This document shows positions 20,020 to 28,727 of a DNA stretch of 64,000 nucleotides, piece after piece. Numbering within the stretch: the stretch's first letter is position 1; every line of letters begins with the position of its first letter. The notes below the pieces were generated by a model. That model saw only the letters and a program-made list of their open reading frames with translations, searched no databases and had not been told where the DNA came from. The position numbers were made by a program, and so were the translations under genes. Origin of the DNA: Candidatus Altimarinota bacterium (GTDB lineage: Bacteria; Cyanobacteriota; Cyanobacteriia; Cyanobacteriales; Microcystaceae); NCBI GenBank assembly GCA_012031035.1, contig JAAUUT010000003.1, positions 43,250 through 107,249 on the forward strand. Direction: 5' to 3'.

Positions 20020-20164
20020 AATTATGAATTCTGAATTTTAGGAATTCACGAGGAAGGTAGTTCAGGATAAAATATTTTCCCTTGTCTACCTTGTCCTCCT
20101 TGTCTACCTTGTCTCCCAGTCCCCCAGTCCCCCAGTCTCCCAGTCTCCCTTGTCCCCCTTGTCC
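20020..20164. repeat. Mixed short repeats before glgA 3' end
   Basis: A GAATTATGAATTCTGAATTTT stretch (two runs) is followed by CCTTGTC(T/C)ACCTTGTC units and then by CCCAGTCC / CCCAGTCT heptads repeated five times. Same classes recur at 44195-44385. No gene is seen here. Confidence 0.75.
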
Positions 20165-21640
20165 CTATTTATGTCGGATATGTTCGTAAATGGCCATATA
20201 TTTATCGCCGGGATTGTTCCATGAATAATCGTATGCCATTCCTTGAATGGCAAGTTGACGGAAATCTTTAGGGGATTTGTACCATAAATCGAGCGATCGC
20301 CCTAATGCCGATTCTAAAGCATTAGAATCTAGCTGAAAGAAAACAAAACCATTGCGTTCTTCGGGGAGATGGGAATCATCATAGTTATAGTCAAAAACTG
20401 TATCGATCAAGCCACCAACCCCTCTAACAACGGGGACAGTCCCGTATCTCAACCCAATCATTTGCGTTAACCCACAGGGTTCGTAATTGCTAGGGACGAC
20501 AATTATATCGGCGGCGGCATAGATCAGATGAGCGAGTTCTTCGTTAAAACTGAGTTCGATATGACAATCTGGGTTATTGTTTAAGTGAGATTTTTCATGC
20601 CAGAACCAAGAACCGATAGCTGGTTCGGTAGGCGAACCCAATAAAACAAATTGCGCTCCTCGATTGAGCGAGTAATAAATAGAGTGATGAACTAGATGAA
20701 CGCCTTTTTGATCGTCGAGACGACCGACATAGCAAATCAACGGTTTATCGGCATCGCGTAATAAAAGTCTCTCGCGCAATGCTTTTTTATTGATGGCTTT
20801 TTCTGCAAAGTTATCGGCGCTGTAGTGAGCGGCAATGTAGGGATCTATTTCTGGATTCCACACATGATAATCAAGCCCATTGAGAATTCCGCCAAATTTA
20901 TCTTGGTGGAGTTCTAGGGTGTGACCTAAACCACAACTAATATCGCTAAAGCGAGCTTCCCAGGCGTGATGGGGCGAAACAGTATTAACGTAATTTGAAT
21001 AAACGATGCCTCCTTTCATAAAGTTAATCGCCGTATCATTAAAGTTATCTCGCAGGCGATCGTAATTGTAATAATAGAGGTCGTTATTTAATCCCGTTCC
21101 CCAAAGAGCGTCTGCTCCTGCAATTCCTTGATGTTTAAAGTTATGGATGGTGTAACAAACTCGTTGATTTGTCATTCCGTGCCATTTGTACATCTCAAAA
21201 AGCATGACTGGTATTAATCCCGTTTGCCAGTCATGACAATGGATGATATCGGGACGCTTGTTGCTGACAAAAAGAAATTCCAACGCAGCTTTGCTGAAAA
21301 AGGCAAAGCGCATATAATCGTCCAAACCCCCATAATAATAGCCTTGGTTGAAGAAATTATCGCTAGAGTGAGGTTGAATAAAGAAACAAAGTCTTCCATG
21401 TACCCAACCGCAGAATACCGAACAGTGAACGGAACCACCATACCAAGGCACATATAAATCTCGATAAGCGTCGTGCAGTCCCCAAATCTGGTCGTATCTC
21501 ATGCAATCGTACATAGGGAGAATAATTTCGACGGTGTTACCGCGAATCTCTAGTTCTCTACTGAGTCCGTAAACAACATCGCCTAGCCCTCCAGCTTTAA
21601 TGACGGGGGCGCATTCAGAAGCAATTTGGACTATATACAT
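20165..21640 (-). CDS. glgA: Glycogen (starch) synthase
   Basis: GlgA elongates alpha-1,4-glucan from ADP-glucose. The 491-residue GT5 enzyme shows the ADP-glucose-binding KAGGLGDV (residues 15-22), HCHDWQTGLIP, YTIHNFKHQG, GRLDDQKG and the catalytic-end PSNYEPCGLTQM. The frame extends to a TTG at 21652, but the ATG at 21640 follows a GGGAG at the right distance. Sequence features (HHAWEARF, GSWFWHEKSHLNNNPDC) resemble the second cyanobacterial isoform rather than the bacterial-type one; this is a judgement from memory. Confidence 0.96.
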   Translation of the reverse strand: MYIVQIASECAPVIKAGGLGDVVYGLSRELEIRGNTVEIILPMYDCMRYDQIWGLHDAYRDLYVPWYGGSVHCSVFCGWVHGRLCFFIQPHSSDNFFNQGYYYGGLDDYMRFAFFSKAALEFLFVSNKRPDIIHCHDWQTGLIPVMLFEMYKWHGMTNQRVCYTIHNFKHQGIAGADALWGTGLNNDLYYYNYDRLRDNFNDTAINFMKGGIVYSNYVNTVSPHHAWEARFSDISCGLGHTLELHQDKFGGILNGLDYHVWNPEIDPYIAAHYSADNFAEKAINKKALRERLLLRDADKPLICYVGRLDDQKGVHLVHHSIYYSLNRGAQFVLLGSPTEPAIGSWFWHEKSHLNNNPDCHIELSFNEELAHLIYAAADIIVVPSNYEPCGLTQMIGLRYGTVPVVRGVGGLIDTVFDYNYDDSHLPEERNGFVFFQLDSNALESALGRSLDLWYKSPKDFRQLAIQGMAYDYSWNNPGDKYMAIYEHIRHK

Positions 21641-21931
21641 TTGTTCTCCCAATTTTTTAATTAAAAATTAACTTTTATCTTTACAAAAGTATATATGCTT
21701 CTGTCAGCGATCGCGTAGCGTTACTTTGCAAATGCTTATCGATCTTGCTGTTAATAAATAACTCGTAGCAAGACAAAGATCTCAATGCTAGAATAAAAAA
21801 GTTAATTGAGAGTAGTATCGGTAGCAGAGTTTGTTATTAGTATTGACTGGTTTTTCCCGTTTGGTATTGGCAGGATTCGCTCCGAAATCTCAATCCCTAC
21901 ACCTTGTCTGAATTTTAGGAGACGATCTCAT

Positions 21932-22246
21932 ATGTCAATTTATGTCGGTAATCTATCTTATGAGGTTACAGAAACAGAACTTAATTCTGTATTTGCAGAA
22001 TATGGTGCTGTTAAACGAGTTCATCTTCCTACCGATCGCGAAACGGGTCGTATGCGCGGCTTTGCTTTTGTCGAAATGGGAACCCCAGCCGAGGAAGCAG
22101 CAGCTATTGAAGCGCTTGATGGGGCAGAATGGTATGGTCGCGAGTTAAAAGTCAATCAAGCTAAACCTCGCGAAAACCGCGACAACAACAAAAGATCTTT
22201 TGGTGGCGGCGGTCGCAGAAACAACAGTTATTCAGCGAGATATTAA
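21932..22246 (+). CDS. rbp: Glycine-rich RRM RNA-binding protein
   Basis: A 104-residue cyanobacterial Rbp with a single RRM: RNP2 IYVGNL near the N-terminus and RNP1 RGFAFVEM near residue 50, followed by a short Gly/Arg/Asn tail (FGGGGRRNN). Such proteins bind U-rich RNA and are often cold-induced or target photosystem mRNAs to thylakoids. AGGAGACG lies just ahead of the ATG at 21932. An open frame reaches back to 21806, but that part has no homology to the family and is taken as a long 5' untranslated region. Confidence 0.93.
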   Translation: MSIYVGNLSYEVTETELNSVFAEYGAVKRVHLPTDRETGRMRGFAFVEMGTPAEEAAAIEALDGAEWYGRELKVNQAKPRENRDNNKRSFGGGGRRNNSYSARY

Positions 22247-22293
22247 GCTAGAAACCGACTTAATAGTCTTTTGATATTTTCTTGACGATGCTG

Positions 22294-22329
22294 GAGTGGA
22301 GAAATTAATTATCTTCACTCTTTTTTTTT
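22294..22329 (+). terminator. Rho-independent terminator of rbp
   Basis: GAGTGGAGA (22294-22302) pairs with TCTTCACTC (22312-22320; one G-T pair), and nine T follow at once. It lies 48 bases after the rbp stop. Confidence 0.8.
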
Positions 22330-22355
22330 GATGGGTTATTAACAAATGACACGAA

Positions 22356-22380
22356 ATCCCCGTCTATTTAAAGCGGGGAT
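22356..22380. terminator. Possible terminator hairpin between rbp and tab2
   Basis: ATCCCCG (22356-22362) pairs perfectly with CGGGGAT (22374-22380) around an 11-base loop, ten bases from the stop of the convergent tab2 gene. T tracts are weak on both sides, so activity is uncertain. Confidence 0.45.
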
Positions 22381-22389
22381 AAGTTAACC

Positions 22390-23136
22390 TTATAAATCTT
22401 CTTTTAATAACCATAATCCAGCAAAAGACTCAGATTCTGGATTCGATTGAATGGCGAGAAAGTGAACTTGTTGGGATTGTTTTTTCGCTTCCTCAAATCC
22501 TTTTGCTTCTTTAAGCGATTGAGAACCGACGACATTAGCTATAATCCAGCTATCGCTAGCTCCCGTTTCTAAACGTAAGATTGGCTTAGAACCTTCTTCA
22601 AATTTGAGATAACCTAATTCTAAACCCGACATCCAACCCGCTAAAGGAAGCGCCCTAGATGAAAAAATAATGAAACCTGGAATTTTCATCTGAGGCGTTA
22701 TATCCGCTAAAGAAAGAGGAAAGGCTTCTTTAAAACCAATTTCCCATTCGTTCATCTCTTCAAAAGCCGCAGCTTCTAGACTAACAAAGGCCCATTTATC
22801 GCCTTTATCGCCTCTGACAGCATCGGGTAAAGGAATGGCATTGAGAGGAGGATACTGCACGGAAGTAGATTTAGCGGCTACTTCGTCGTATCCAGGTTGA
22901 TTGGGATAAAAATCCTTTTCTCGTTGTGCTAGCAAACAATTGAGGGCATAGGTGCGGCGGCTAGGAGAGGCGGGAATATCAGAGTCTTCGCAGGCTTTGA
23001 CAATCATGTTATTCATCTGACGGCGGAAGAAACGGATTTTTTGGGGGTTCTCCGGCTGCGGCGATCGCTTTTTGAATGGCTTCTTGCAACCATAGGGAAT
23101 TAACTGAGGTATTCGCACAAAATTGCGAATACACAA
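22390..23136 (-). CDS. Tab2/Atab2-type protein, 3' part
   Basis: The authentic part starts at IRFFRRQMNNMI (about 23035), the conserved Tab2 segment that should follow GEPPK. It continues through TYALNCLLAQREKDFYP, LPDAVRGDKGDKWAFV and the C-terminal LAIQSNPESESFAGLWLL. The first ~33 codons of this open frame are out of register with the gene. Joined, the protein has about 285 residues, the family norm. In cyanobacteria these proteins are thought to help photosystem biogenesis; a specific RNA target is not known to me. Confidence 0.88.
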   Translation of the reverse strand: MCIRNFVRIPQLIPYGCKKPFKKRSPQPENPQKIRFFRRQMNNMIVKACEDSDIPASPSRRTYALNCLLAQREKDFYPNQPGYDEVAAKSTSVQYPPLNAIPLPDAVRGDKGDKWAFVSLEAAAFEEMNEWEIGFKEAFPLSLADITPQMKIPGFIIFSSRALPLAGWMSGLELGYLKFEEGSKPILRLETGASDSWIIANVVGSQSLKEAKGFEEAKKQSQQVHFLAIQSNPESESFAGLWLLKEDL

Positions 23137-23254
23137 ACAACGAATCGGGCGATCGCGATATATCGGTAGGAGTCTCGCAAATCAAAACTTCCCACTGTTT
23201 CTTTTTGTTTTCATCTAAGATCGGACGCGAATAAAAATCTAATTCCCAAATCAT
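23009..23254 (-). CDS. Tab2/Atab2-type protein, 5' part
   Basis: From the ATG at 23254 the frame reads MIWELDFYSRPILDENKKK and WEVLICETP, the signature start of the Tab2 family, whose plant members bind psaB mRNA 5' regions and activate photosystem I translation. The annotated open frame reaches 23269, but those extra codons lie in a repeat (GTTCAAAGTTC units). After GEPPK the frame breaks at a run of six T on the plus strand (23037-23042) and the protein continues in the overlapping frame. Confidence 0.88.
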   Translation of the reverse strand: MIWELDFYSRPILDENKKKQWEVLICETPTDISRSPDSLFVYSQFCANTSVNSLWLQEAIQKAIAAAGEPPKNPFLPPSDE

Positions 23255-23292
23255 AAGTTTAAAGTTCAAAATTCAAAGTTCAAAGTTCTTAT
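23251..23292. repeat. GTTCAAA heptad repeat at tab2 start
   Basis: AAGTTTA, AAGTTCA, AAATTCA, AAGTTCA, AAGTTCT units run in tandem directly upstream of, and touching, the tab2 start codon, so they occupy its leader region. Confidence 0.6.
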
Positions 23293-23303
23293 GCCCGATC
23301 TCA

Positions 23304-23566
23304 TACCGCTTTGCATATCTTATAAATCGGTCGTTTCTGAGATTTATGGTTGGTTCGCATTATCAATTGGGCTAACAAACCAAAGCTAAACAAATTGTAC
23401 GCCACTTAAAAATAGTAACATCGCTAACGCGCCAGGGCAGGCAAAAATTGCTGTAACTCTCAGACCGATATTTTTGATTGGGTGAAGCGGATGGTTCTGA
23501 AATAGTTCTGTAGAATAATATAAAGAAGCAAAAAGTGCGATCGCCTCAATTTGACATAACATTTAA
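23304..23566 (-). pseudogene. Relic of a GT2 (DPM1-like) glycosyltransferase 3' end
   Basis: Read on the minus strand, ALAMLLFLSGVQ then, after a one-base slip near 23386, LFSFGLLAQLIMRT and SQKRPIYKI closely match the C-terminal membrane segment and tail of the intact GT2 gene ending at 25994 (LFLTGVQLFSFGLLAELMMRT, SQKRPIYRV). The upstream ~45 codons are open but not GT2-like, and the catalytic domain is gone. This looks like the stump of a second copy. Confidence 0.6.
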
Positions 23567-23611
23567 AAAAATTTTTAACGTGTGGCATAGTGTAATTCTT
23601 CGCCTTTTGTC

Positions 23612-24304
23612 GTGGACGCAACTACAATCGTTTTCATAATCGTTATTGGTTTAGTTATCGCGTGTCTACTGTGGTGGATCGAGCATAAACGGCAAGAAGC
23701 TCGGCGAGAAGCTTATCGTGTCTGGGCACAGTTACATAATTGGAGTTACGATTTTCACCGCGATCGCGAAACCTATCGTTACTATTCTTTCCTCAATCGA
23801 TTGCAACAGGGAGCGAACCGATATGCCTTCGACATTCTCGAAGGTACATGGGGCGGATACCCAGCAGAAGCTTTCAATTTTCATTATGAAACCTATAGCA
23901 CAAGCTCCAGCGGATACGGTTCGACTACGACTACTCATCATCATTATTTTGGAGTCGTTATAATTCAAATCGAGCGTTCTTTTCCAGAGTTAATGATATT
24001 TCCACAAAATCTTTTCGGAAAAATTGGCAGCGCTCTGGGTTTTGGAGGTATCGAATTTGAATCTGTAGAATTTTCAAACAACTTTACCGTTCGATGCAGT
24101 AATAAAAAATTTGCTTGGGATTTCTGTCATCCGAGAATGATGGACTATCTTCTCTCAGGAGGGGACATTTTTTTGGAGTTAGAAGACAATATTCTTGTTC
24201 TTTACAAAATGAGAGGGAAAATGAAACCGGATGAGGTTGAGGAATACCTTATCGAACTTTGTGAGTTGCGCAAGCTAATGCCGGAATACTTATTCAGGAT
24301 CTAA
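23612..24304 (+). CDS. Membrane-anchored protein of unknown function, LemA partner
   Basis: A 230-residue protein with a GTG start at 23612 and an N-terminal membrane anchor (VFIIVIGLVIACLLWW, residues ~7-22). The rest is soluble, with WDFCHPRMMDYLL near the end and a central Ser/Thr/His-rich loop (SSSGYGSTTTTHHHY). I do not recognise a named domain, though the layout recalls DUF3137-like proteins that sit beside LemA. Its stop is 4 bases from the lemA start, so the two form an operon. Confidence 0.75.
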   Translation: MDATTIVFIIVIGLVIACLLWWIEHKRQEARREAYRVWAQLHNWSYDFHRDRETYRYYSFLNRLQQGANRYAFDILEGTWGGYPAEAFNFHYETYSTSSSGYGSTTTTHHHYFGVVIIQIERSFPELMIFPQNLFGKIGSALGFGGIEFESVEFSNNFTVRCSNKKFAWDFCHPRMMDYLLSGGDIFLELEDNILVLYKMRGKMKPDEVEEYLIELCELRKLMPEYLFRI

Positions 24305-24307
24305 GGA

Positions 24308-24859
24308 ATGAATTATATCATTTTAGGCGTTATCGTTTTTTTTGCACTATTGTTCATCGCACTCTACAACAATCTGATTTCTATCAAAAATCAGTGTGAT
24401 GAAGCTTGGTCAAATGTGGATACCGAACTTAAACGTCGATATGACCTCATTCCTAACTTAATTTCAGTGGTTAAAGGATACGCTGCTTATGAGAAATCGC
24501 TACTTGAGGAACTTGTCAGGCTTCGGGAGAAAGCTTTCAATAACCAGGGTTCAATTGCATCTCAAGCCGAGGATGAGACGGCTTTGCAGATAGCGCTGGA
24601 TAAGTTAATGATACGTCTTGAGACCTATCCCGATCTTAAAGCTTCCCGAAACTTTCTGGAATTGCAAAAGGAGTTAGCCAACACAGAAAACAGGATTCAA
24701 GCGGCTTTGCGTTTTTATAATGGTAATGTACGCGAAAATAATAACAAAATTCAACAATTTCCATCAAATCTTGTTGCTAGTCTGTTTGATTTTGGAAGAC
24801 GAGATTTTTTCAAGCTCAACAATAAAGAAGCTAAATTTCCTCCAGTAATTAAGTTTTAA
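24308..24859 (+). CDS. lemA: LemA family protein
   Basis: A 183-residue LemA protein: one N-terminal membrane helix (residues 2-20), then an extracytoplasmic helical bundle with the family segments YNNLISIKNQCDEAWSNVD, LKRRYDLIPNLISVVKGYA and LQKELANTENRIQAALRFYN (shown in parts). LemA proteins are conserved but of unclear function, often paired with TPM-domain or unknown membrane proteins, as here. Start ATG at 24308. Confidence 0.93.
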   Translation: MNYIILGVIVFFALLFIALYNNLISIKNQCDEAWSNVDTELKRRYDLIPNLISVVKGYAAYEKSLLEELVRLREKAFNNQGSIASQAEDETALQIALDKLMIRLETYPDLKASRNFLELQKELANTENRIQAALRFYNGNVRENNNKIQQFPSNLVASLFDFGRRDFFKLNNKEAKFPPVIKF

Positions 24860-24891
24860 TACTTCTCACACTTATCAAAAATAGTTTGGCG

Positions 24892-25866
24892 CTAGCGGGA
24901 CTCGGATTTTTTCTCGTTATCTTGTCTGTCGAAACCATAACAGTCTCGCACTAAGTATAACGGGCGTTGCTTCACCTCGTCATAGACGCGACCGAGATAT
25001 TCTCCGATAAATCCTAAGCTAAGCATTTGCACGCCGCCAAGAAATAGCACGGCTACCATAATTGACGCATAACCAGGCACATCGATCCCAAAAATCAGGG
25101 TACGAATGACTAAAAAACTAGCGTAGACAAAAGAGACGAGAGAAATAACTAAACCAACGTAACTCCAAATTTTGAGCGGTGCAAAACTAAATGAAGTAAT
25201 GCCTTCTAAAGCAAAGTTCCAGAGTTTCCAATAATTCCATTTAGTATTGCCTTGATAGCGGGGGTCGCGATCGTATTCGATCGCGCTTTGTTGGTATCCG
25301 ACCCAAGCAAACAACCCTTTCATAAAACGCCGTCTCTCTGGCAATTGTTTGAGTGCTTCTACGACTTGACGATCTAATAAGCGAAAATCCCCCGTATCTT
25401 GAGGAATAGTGATGTTAGTCATCGCAGAAATGACGCGATAAAAAGCTCCGGCGGTTAGACGTTTGAACCAGGTTTCGCCTTTGCGGGAGCGACGCACGGC
25501 ATAAACTACATCATAACCTTCGCGCCATTTGGCTAATAGTTGCTCGATTAATTCTGGCGGATCTTGCAAGTCGGCATCGATTGGCACGACAGCCGCACCT
25601 ATAGTGTAGTCTATCCCCGCCGAGAGTGCGATTTCTTTGCCAAAGTTACGAGAGAAGTTAACGATTTTAATGGTAGGGTTGCGATGGTGGTATTCGATTA
25701 AACGTTTGAGGGTGTTATCGACACTGCCATCGTTGACGCAAATAATTTCATATTCTAAATTGAGGCGAGCGAGTACGGCAGTTAATCGCTCGAACAGGTA
25801 GTCAAGATTGGGTTCTTCGTTGTAGCATGGCACGACTACGGAAAGTTCTACATCGTTGGGAGGCAT
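24892..25866 (-). CDS. GT2 polyprenyl-phosphate sugar synthase (GtrB/DPM1-like)
   Basis: The GT-A catalytic domain (residues 1-230) has the nucleotide-binding VVPCYNEE, DDGS-type VNDGSVD and the DADLQDPPE metal motif. Two membrane helices follow (IWSYVGLVISLVSFVYASF and the ...MVAVLFLGGVQMLSLGFIGEYLGR segment), then a short basic tail. Such enzymes load a hexose onto polyprenyl phosphate on the cytoplasmic face as donor for membrane GT39/GT83 enzymes such as those downstream in this cluster. First or last gene of the minus-strand run, 128 bases from the second GT2. Confidence 0.92.
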   Translation of the reverse strand: MPPNDVELSVVVPCYNEEPNLDYLFERLTAVLARLNLEYEIICVNDGSVDNTLKRLIEYHHRNPTIKIVNFSRNFGKEIALSAGIDYTIGAAVVPIDADLQDPPELIEQLLAKWREGYDVVYAVRRSRKGETWFKRLTAGAFYRVISAMTNITIPQDTGDFRLLDRQVVEALKQLPERRRFMKGLFAWVGYQQSAIEYDRDPRYQGNTKWNYWKLWNFALEGITSFSFAPLKIWSYVGLVISLVSFVYASFLVIRTLIFGIDVPGYASIMVAVLFLGGVQMLSLGFIGEYLGRVYDEVKQRPLYLVRDCYGFDRQDNEKKSESR

Positions 25867-25993
25867 TTTTTAATCCTTGCTACCGATACTAGCTCTGAAA
25901 TTATTATCGAAGATTTGGGACTAAAACCCTTTCTTTTAGCAACGCGGCAAGGTATCTAATCTAAGGGGACTCGTGCGTTTAGACTGAGGATTG

Positions 25994-26989
25994 TCAACCA
26001 ACCACGTCTCGCACTCGATAGATCGGTCGTTTTTGCGATTCATGGTAAGTTCGCATCATTAATTCTGCTAGCAGACCAAAGCTAAATAATTGTACGCCTG
26101 TCAAAAAGAGTAAAACGGCTAAAATGAGTAGGGGTCTATTGCCGATACTTTGACCCAGACCGAGTTTTAGGAAAGTTAAATAAGCTCCCAAAACTATGCC
26201 CAAAAGCATAGAAATCATCCCCAATAATCCAAATCCGTGCATCGGTTTGGTAAGAAACTTTTTCATGAAATAGATGGTTAACAAATCCATTAAAACTCGA
26301 AAGGTGCGTCCAAGACCGTATTTACTTTTTCCAAAACGGCGAGCATGGTGACGAACTGGCAATTCTGTAATTTTAGCTCCTTCTATATAAGCTAATGCCG
26401 GAAGAAAGCGATGTAACTCTCCATAAAGATTCATATCGGCTACTAATTCTGCCCGATAAGCTTTTAGAGAACATCCATAATCGTGCAATTTTACTTCGGT
26501 TACTTTGCCAATTAACCAGTTAGCAATTTTAGAAGGTAGCAGTCGCGTAACGGCATCATCCTGTCTTTGTTTGCGCCAACCGCTGACTAGATCGTATCCT
26601 TCATCTAATTTAGCCATAAGTTCGGGGATATCGGCCGGATCGTTCTGCAAATCTCCATCGAGGGTAACAATCGTTCGACCTTTAGCATATTGAAATCCAG
26701 CAGCCATTGCTGGTGTTTGTCCGTAGTTGCGTCGTAATAGGACTGCTCTCAGGTCGTTACGTTCTTTTGCTAGCTGACGCAGTTTCTCTGTCGAACCATC
26801 ACTCGAACCATCATCTACACAGATAATTTCATAATTTAATTGATTTGATTGGAGAGTAAGGGCGATCGCATCGATTAAATGAGATAAGCTTTCTACTTCG
26901 TTATAGATGGGAACGACTATTGATATTTCAGGAAAAGTAGAGATGATTTCCGAACTTTGAAGAATATTTGATGATAAGGAATCGTTCAT
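25994..26989 (-). CDS. GT2 polyprenyl-phosphate sugar synthase, second copy
   Basis: A paralogue of the adjacent gene with a longer N-terminus. VVPIYNEVES, VDDGSSDGS and TLDGDLQNDPADIPE mark the GT-A site; two C-terminal membrane helices (LLGMISMLLGIVLGAYL, LILAVLLFLTGVQLF) and the basic tail (SQKRPIYRVRD) follow. It probably makes a different sugar-P-polyprenol. Its 3' end resembles the relic at 23304-23566. The ATG at 26989 is clean; 140 AT-rich bases separate it from the GT39-like gene upstream. Confidence 0.92.
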   Translation of the reverse strand: MNDSLSSNILQSSEIISTFPEISIVVPIYNEVESLSHLIDAIALTLQSNQLNYEIICVDDGSSDGSTEKLRQLAKERNDLRAVLLRRNYGQTPAMAAGFQYAKGRTIVTLDGDLQNDPADIPELMAKLDEGYDLVSGWRKQRQDDAVTRLLPSKIANWLIGKVTEVKLHDYGCSLKAYRAELVADMNLYGELHRFLPALAYIEGAKITELPVRHHARRFGKSKYGLGRTFRVLMDLLTIYFMKKFLTKPMHGFGLLGMISMLLGIVLGAYLTFLKLGLGQSIGNRPLLILAVLLFLTGVQLFSFGLLAELMMRTYHESQKRPIYRVRDVVG

Positions 26990-27128
26990 TTTTTTAGAGA
27001 GATTTAATGTTAATGGTTTTGTAATAAGTTGTCACGCTTTATCAATTATTTGTTAAAACAAGTCAACAGGTAACAACAAAGCGATTGATGTTTAATGAGT
27101 CTTCGCTTAACAAAACTTAATTTCTTTT

Positions 27129-28295
27129 TTAATCAATTCGATATACGTAAGCAGAGGGAATTTCCATAAATAAACTAGATTTTTGCTCGAATGGTTGAGT
27201 TTTGTAAGCGGCAAACACTGGCGCTAGATTTTCTCCTGATGGATCGAATTTAAAAGCAATTTTTGGATAAATATGATAGTTTCCTGGCTGACACAATTCG
27301 GCTAATTGAATACCCTTTTTAACAATATATTTGTCTAAATATTTATAGGGATGATGGCGAACTCTTCGCCCTCTGTATCTTGGATCGCAAATAGTAGATC
27401 GTTCGGGCAATTGAGCAAGAATTGCGATCGCATCGTCGGTTGATAACATTTTCAATGAACCATATTTGGTTGATAAATATTGGGAGTTGTGAATCAGGTT
27501 TGAGAAACAGGAAAATCCGATTAAGATCGTTAGCGCGATCGCTAATATTCTATTTTTTGTTTCAGATAAATTGCAAGCTTCTAAACCTATAATTGTCAAA
27601 ATTATAGGAGCAAATAAAATAATCAATTTATAATAGGTTAAATAGGCTCCTGTATAATTTGAGGCAATGCCTAAATAGACAAACCAAGTAAATATCAAAA
27701 ATGAAAAGATAATTCTATTGCCTTTAAATTTAAATATCGCAAAACCCAAAACAAATACTAAAAAACTAAACGATAGAATTGTATAAAATGACGAGCCTCC
27801 TATAAAATAAGCTTGTCGCCCTAATTCCAAGTAATTAAAAATGCCTCTACCTAATTTTTCCAAAGGAGAATAGTCCGATGCTTTTTGTCCTGAGTTAAGA
27901 ACCGTTTGAACAATTCTTTTACTATTTAAAAAATTACGGCTGATTTCTCCTCTCCAATAGGGAAATAAAGCTATATTGGCTACTAGTAATGAAAGGGCAG
28001 GATATAAAATTTTTTTTAAATCCCGAAAATTCTTGTAGATATAAAAAATACAACTTGCCCCAAATACTATCGGCATAACAAATAAAGTAGTAGAGTGCAA
28101 GCTAACTAAAATCGCTAAAACAAGACCATAGGTAAACCAACATACTCCTTGAAGAAAATTAGAGATTTTAGCTTCTAGTTGATATTTATAAAGCAATGTA
28201 AAGCCTATTAAAAAAAAAGGGGATTGGGCTAGGATTCCATTGAAAAGTACTGAGAAAGATATCAACGAATAATAAACTATACCAAAAACCTGCAA
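27129..28295 (-). CDS. GT39/ArnT-like membrane glycosyltransferase, 3' part
   Basis: This piece contains the multi-helix membrane body (about eight hydrophobic segments) and the periplasmic C-terminal domain. The codons before about 28218 (MQVFGIVYYSLISF...) are out of register: the true frame there reads LAGFWYSLLFVDIFLSTFQW and NPSPIPFFLIG, and enters this frame at an A9 run (28210-28218) that should be A8. No catalytic residues can be assigned with certainty. AT-rich compared with neighbours outside the cluster. Confidence 0.75.
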   Translation of the reverse strand: MQVFGIVYYSLISFSVLFNGILAQSPFFLIGFTLLYKYQLEAKISNFLQGVCWFTYGLVLAILVSLHSTTLFVMPIVFGASCIFYIYKNFRDLKKILYPALSLLVANIALFPYWRGEISRNFLNSKRIVQTVLNSGQKASDYSPLEKLGRGIFNYLELGRQAYFIGGSSFYTILSFSFLVFVLGFAIFKFKGNRIIFSFLIFTWFVYLGIASNYTGAYLTYYKLIILFAPIILTIIGLEACNLSETKNRILAIALTILIGFSCFSNLIHNSQYLSTKYGSLKMLSTDDAIAILAQLPERSTICDPRYRGRRVRHHPYKYLDKYIVKKGIQLAELCQPGNYHIYPKIAFKFDPSGENLAPVFAAYKTQPFEQKSSLFMEIPSAYVYRID

Positions 28296-28349
28296 GACTG
28301 GATAAGAAAAGACGCTTTGAAGGCTCGGTTTTGTCTAGGAGTTGATAGA

Positions 28350-28727
28350 CTAAATAAATAAATAGAGGGATTGATAAAAAGAAAATAAAGCATTAGGTAA
28401 AGCTTGAAAAACTGGATTTGCTCCCAAGATAGTAAAAGGAAAAACCAAGTAATAATATAGAGGAGGTAAGTGATATACCGCCCCTTTAGAAGACTCAGGG
28501 CCAAGAATCGGCAAATTTCCTTGCCACATATTCATGTATAAGAAAGCATCTCTAACTTGATCGGGTGCGCCTCCTATATCAAATGTGGTGTAAGTAAAAA
28601 CGCTAACTAATCGACTGAAAAAACCAAATCCTAAAGCAGCTACAATTAAAATGTAAGCTGGCAAGTATGTCTTGTTTGTTTTAAGATTTGCGCTTATTTC
28701 TTTAATTGGAACAGTTACTCGATTCAT
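28350..28727 (-). CDS. GT39/ArnT-like membrane glycosyltransferase, 5' part
   Basis: Starts MNRVTVPIKEISA; a first membrane helix (YILIVAALGFGFFSRLV) is followed by the acidic loop FDIGGAPDQVRDAF, as in GT39/GT83 enzymes where a loop Asp is catalytic, and then HLPPLYYYLVFPFTILG. After LPNALFSF the frame breaks at an A5 run (28376-28380) that needs A6; the continuation LSIPLFIYLVYQLLDKTEPS lies in a third frame up to the second break. Two opposite homopolymer errors thus split one ~533-residue gene. Start overlaps the upstream stop by ATGA. Confidence 0.75.
   Translation of the reverse strand: MNRVTVPIKEISANLKTNKTYLPAYILIVAALGFGFFSRLVSVFTYTTFDIGGAPDQVRDAFLYMNMWQGNLPILGPESSKGAVYHLPPLYYYLVFPFTILGANPVFQALPNALFSFYQSLYLFI

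Noticed and set aside
28277..28504. Separate 75-codon membrane gene
   Set aside because: It is the third, wrong frame over the doubly frameshifted GT39-like gene; the true frame is recognisable beside it.
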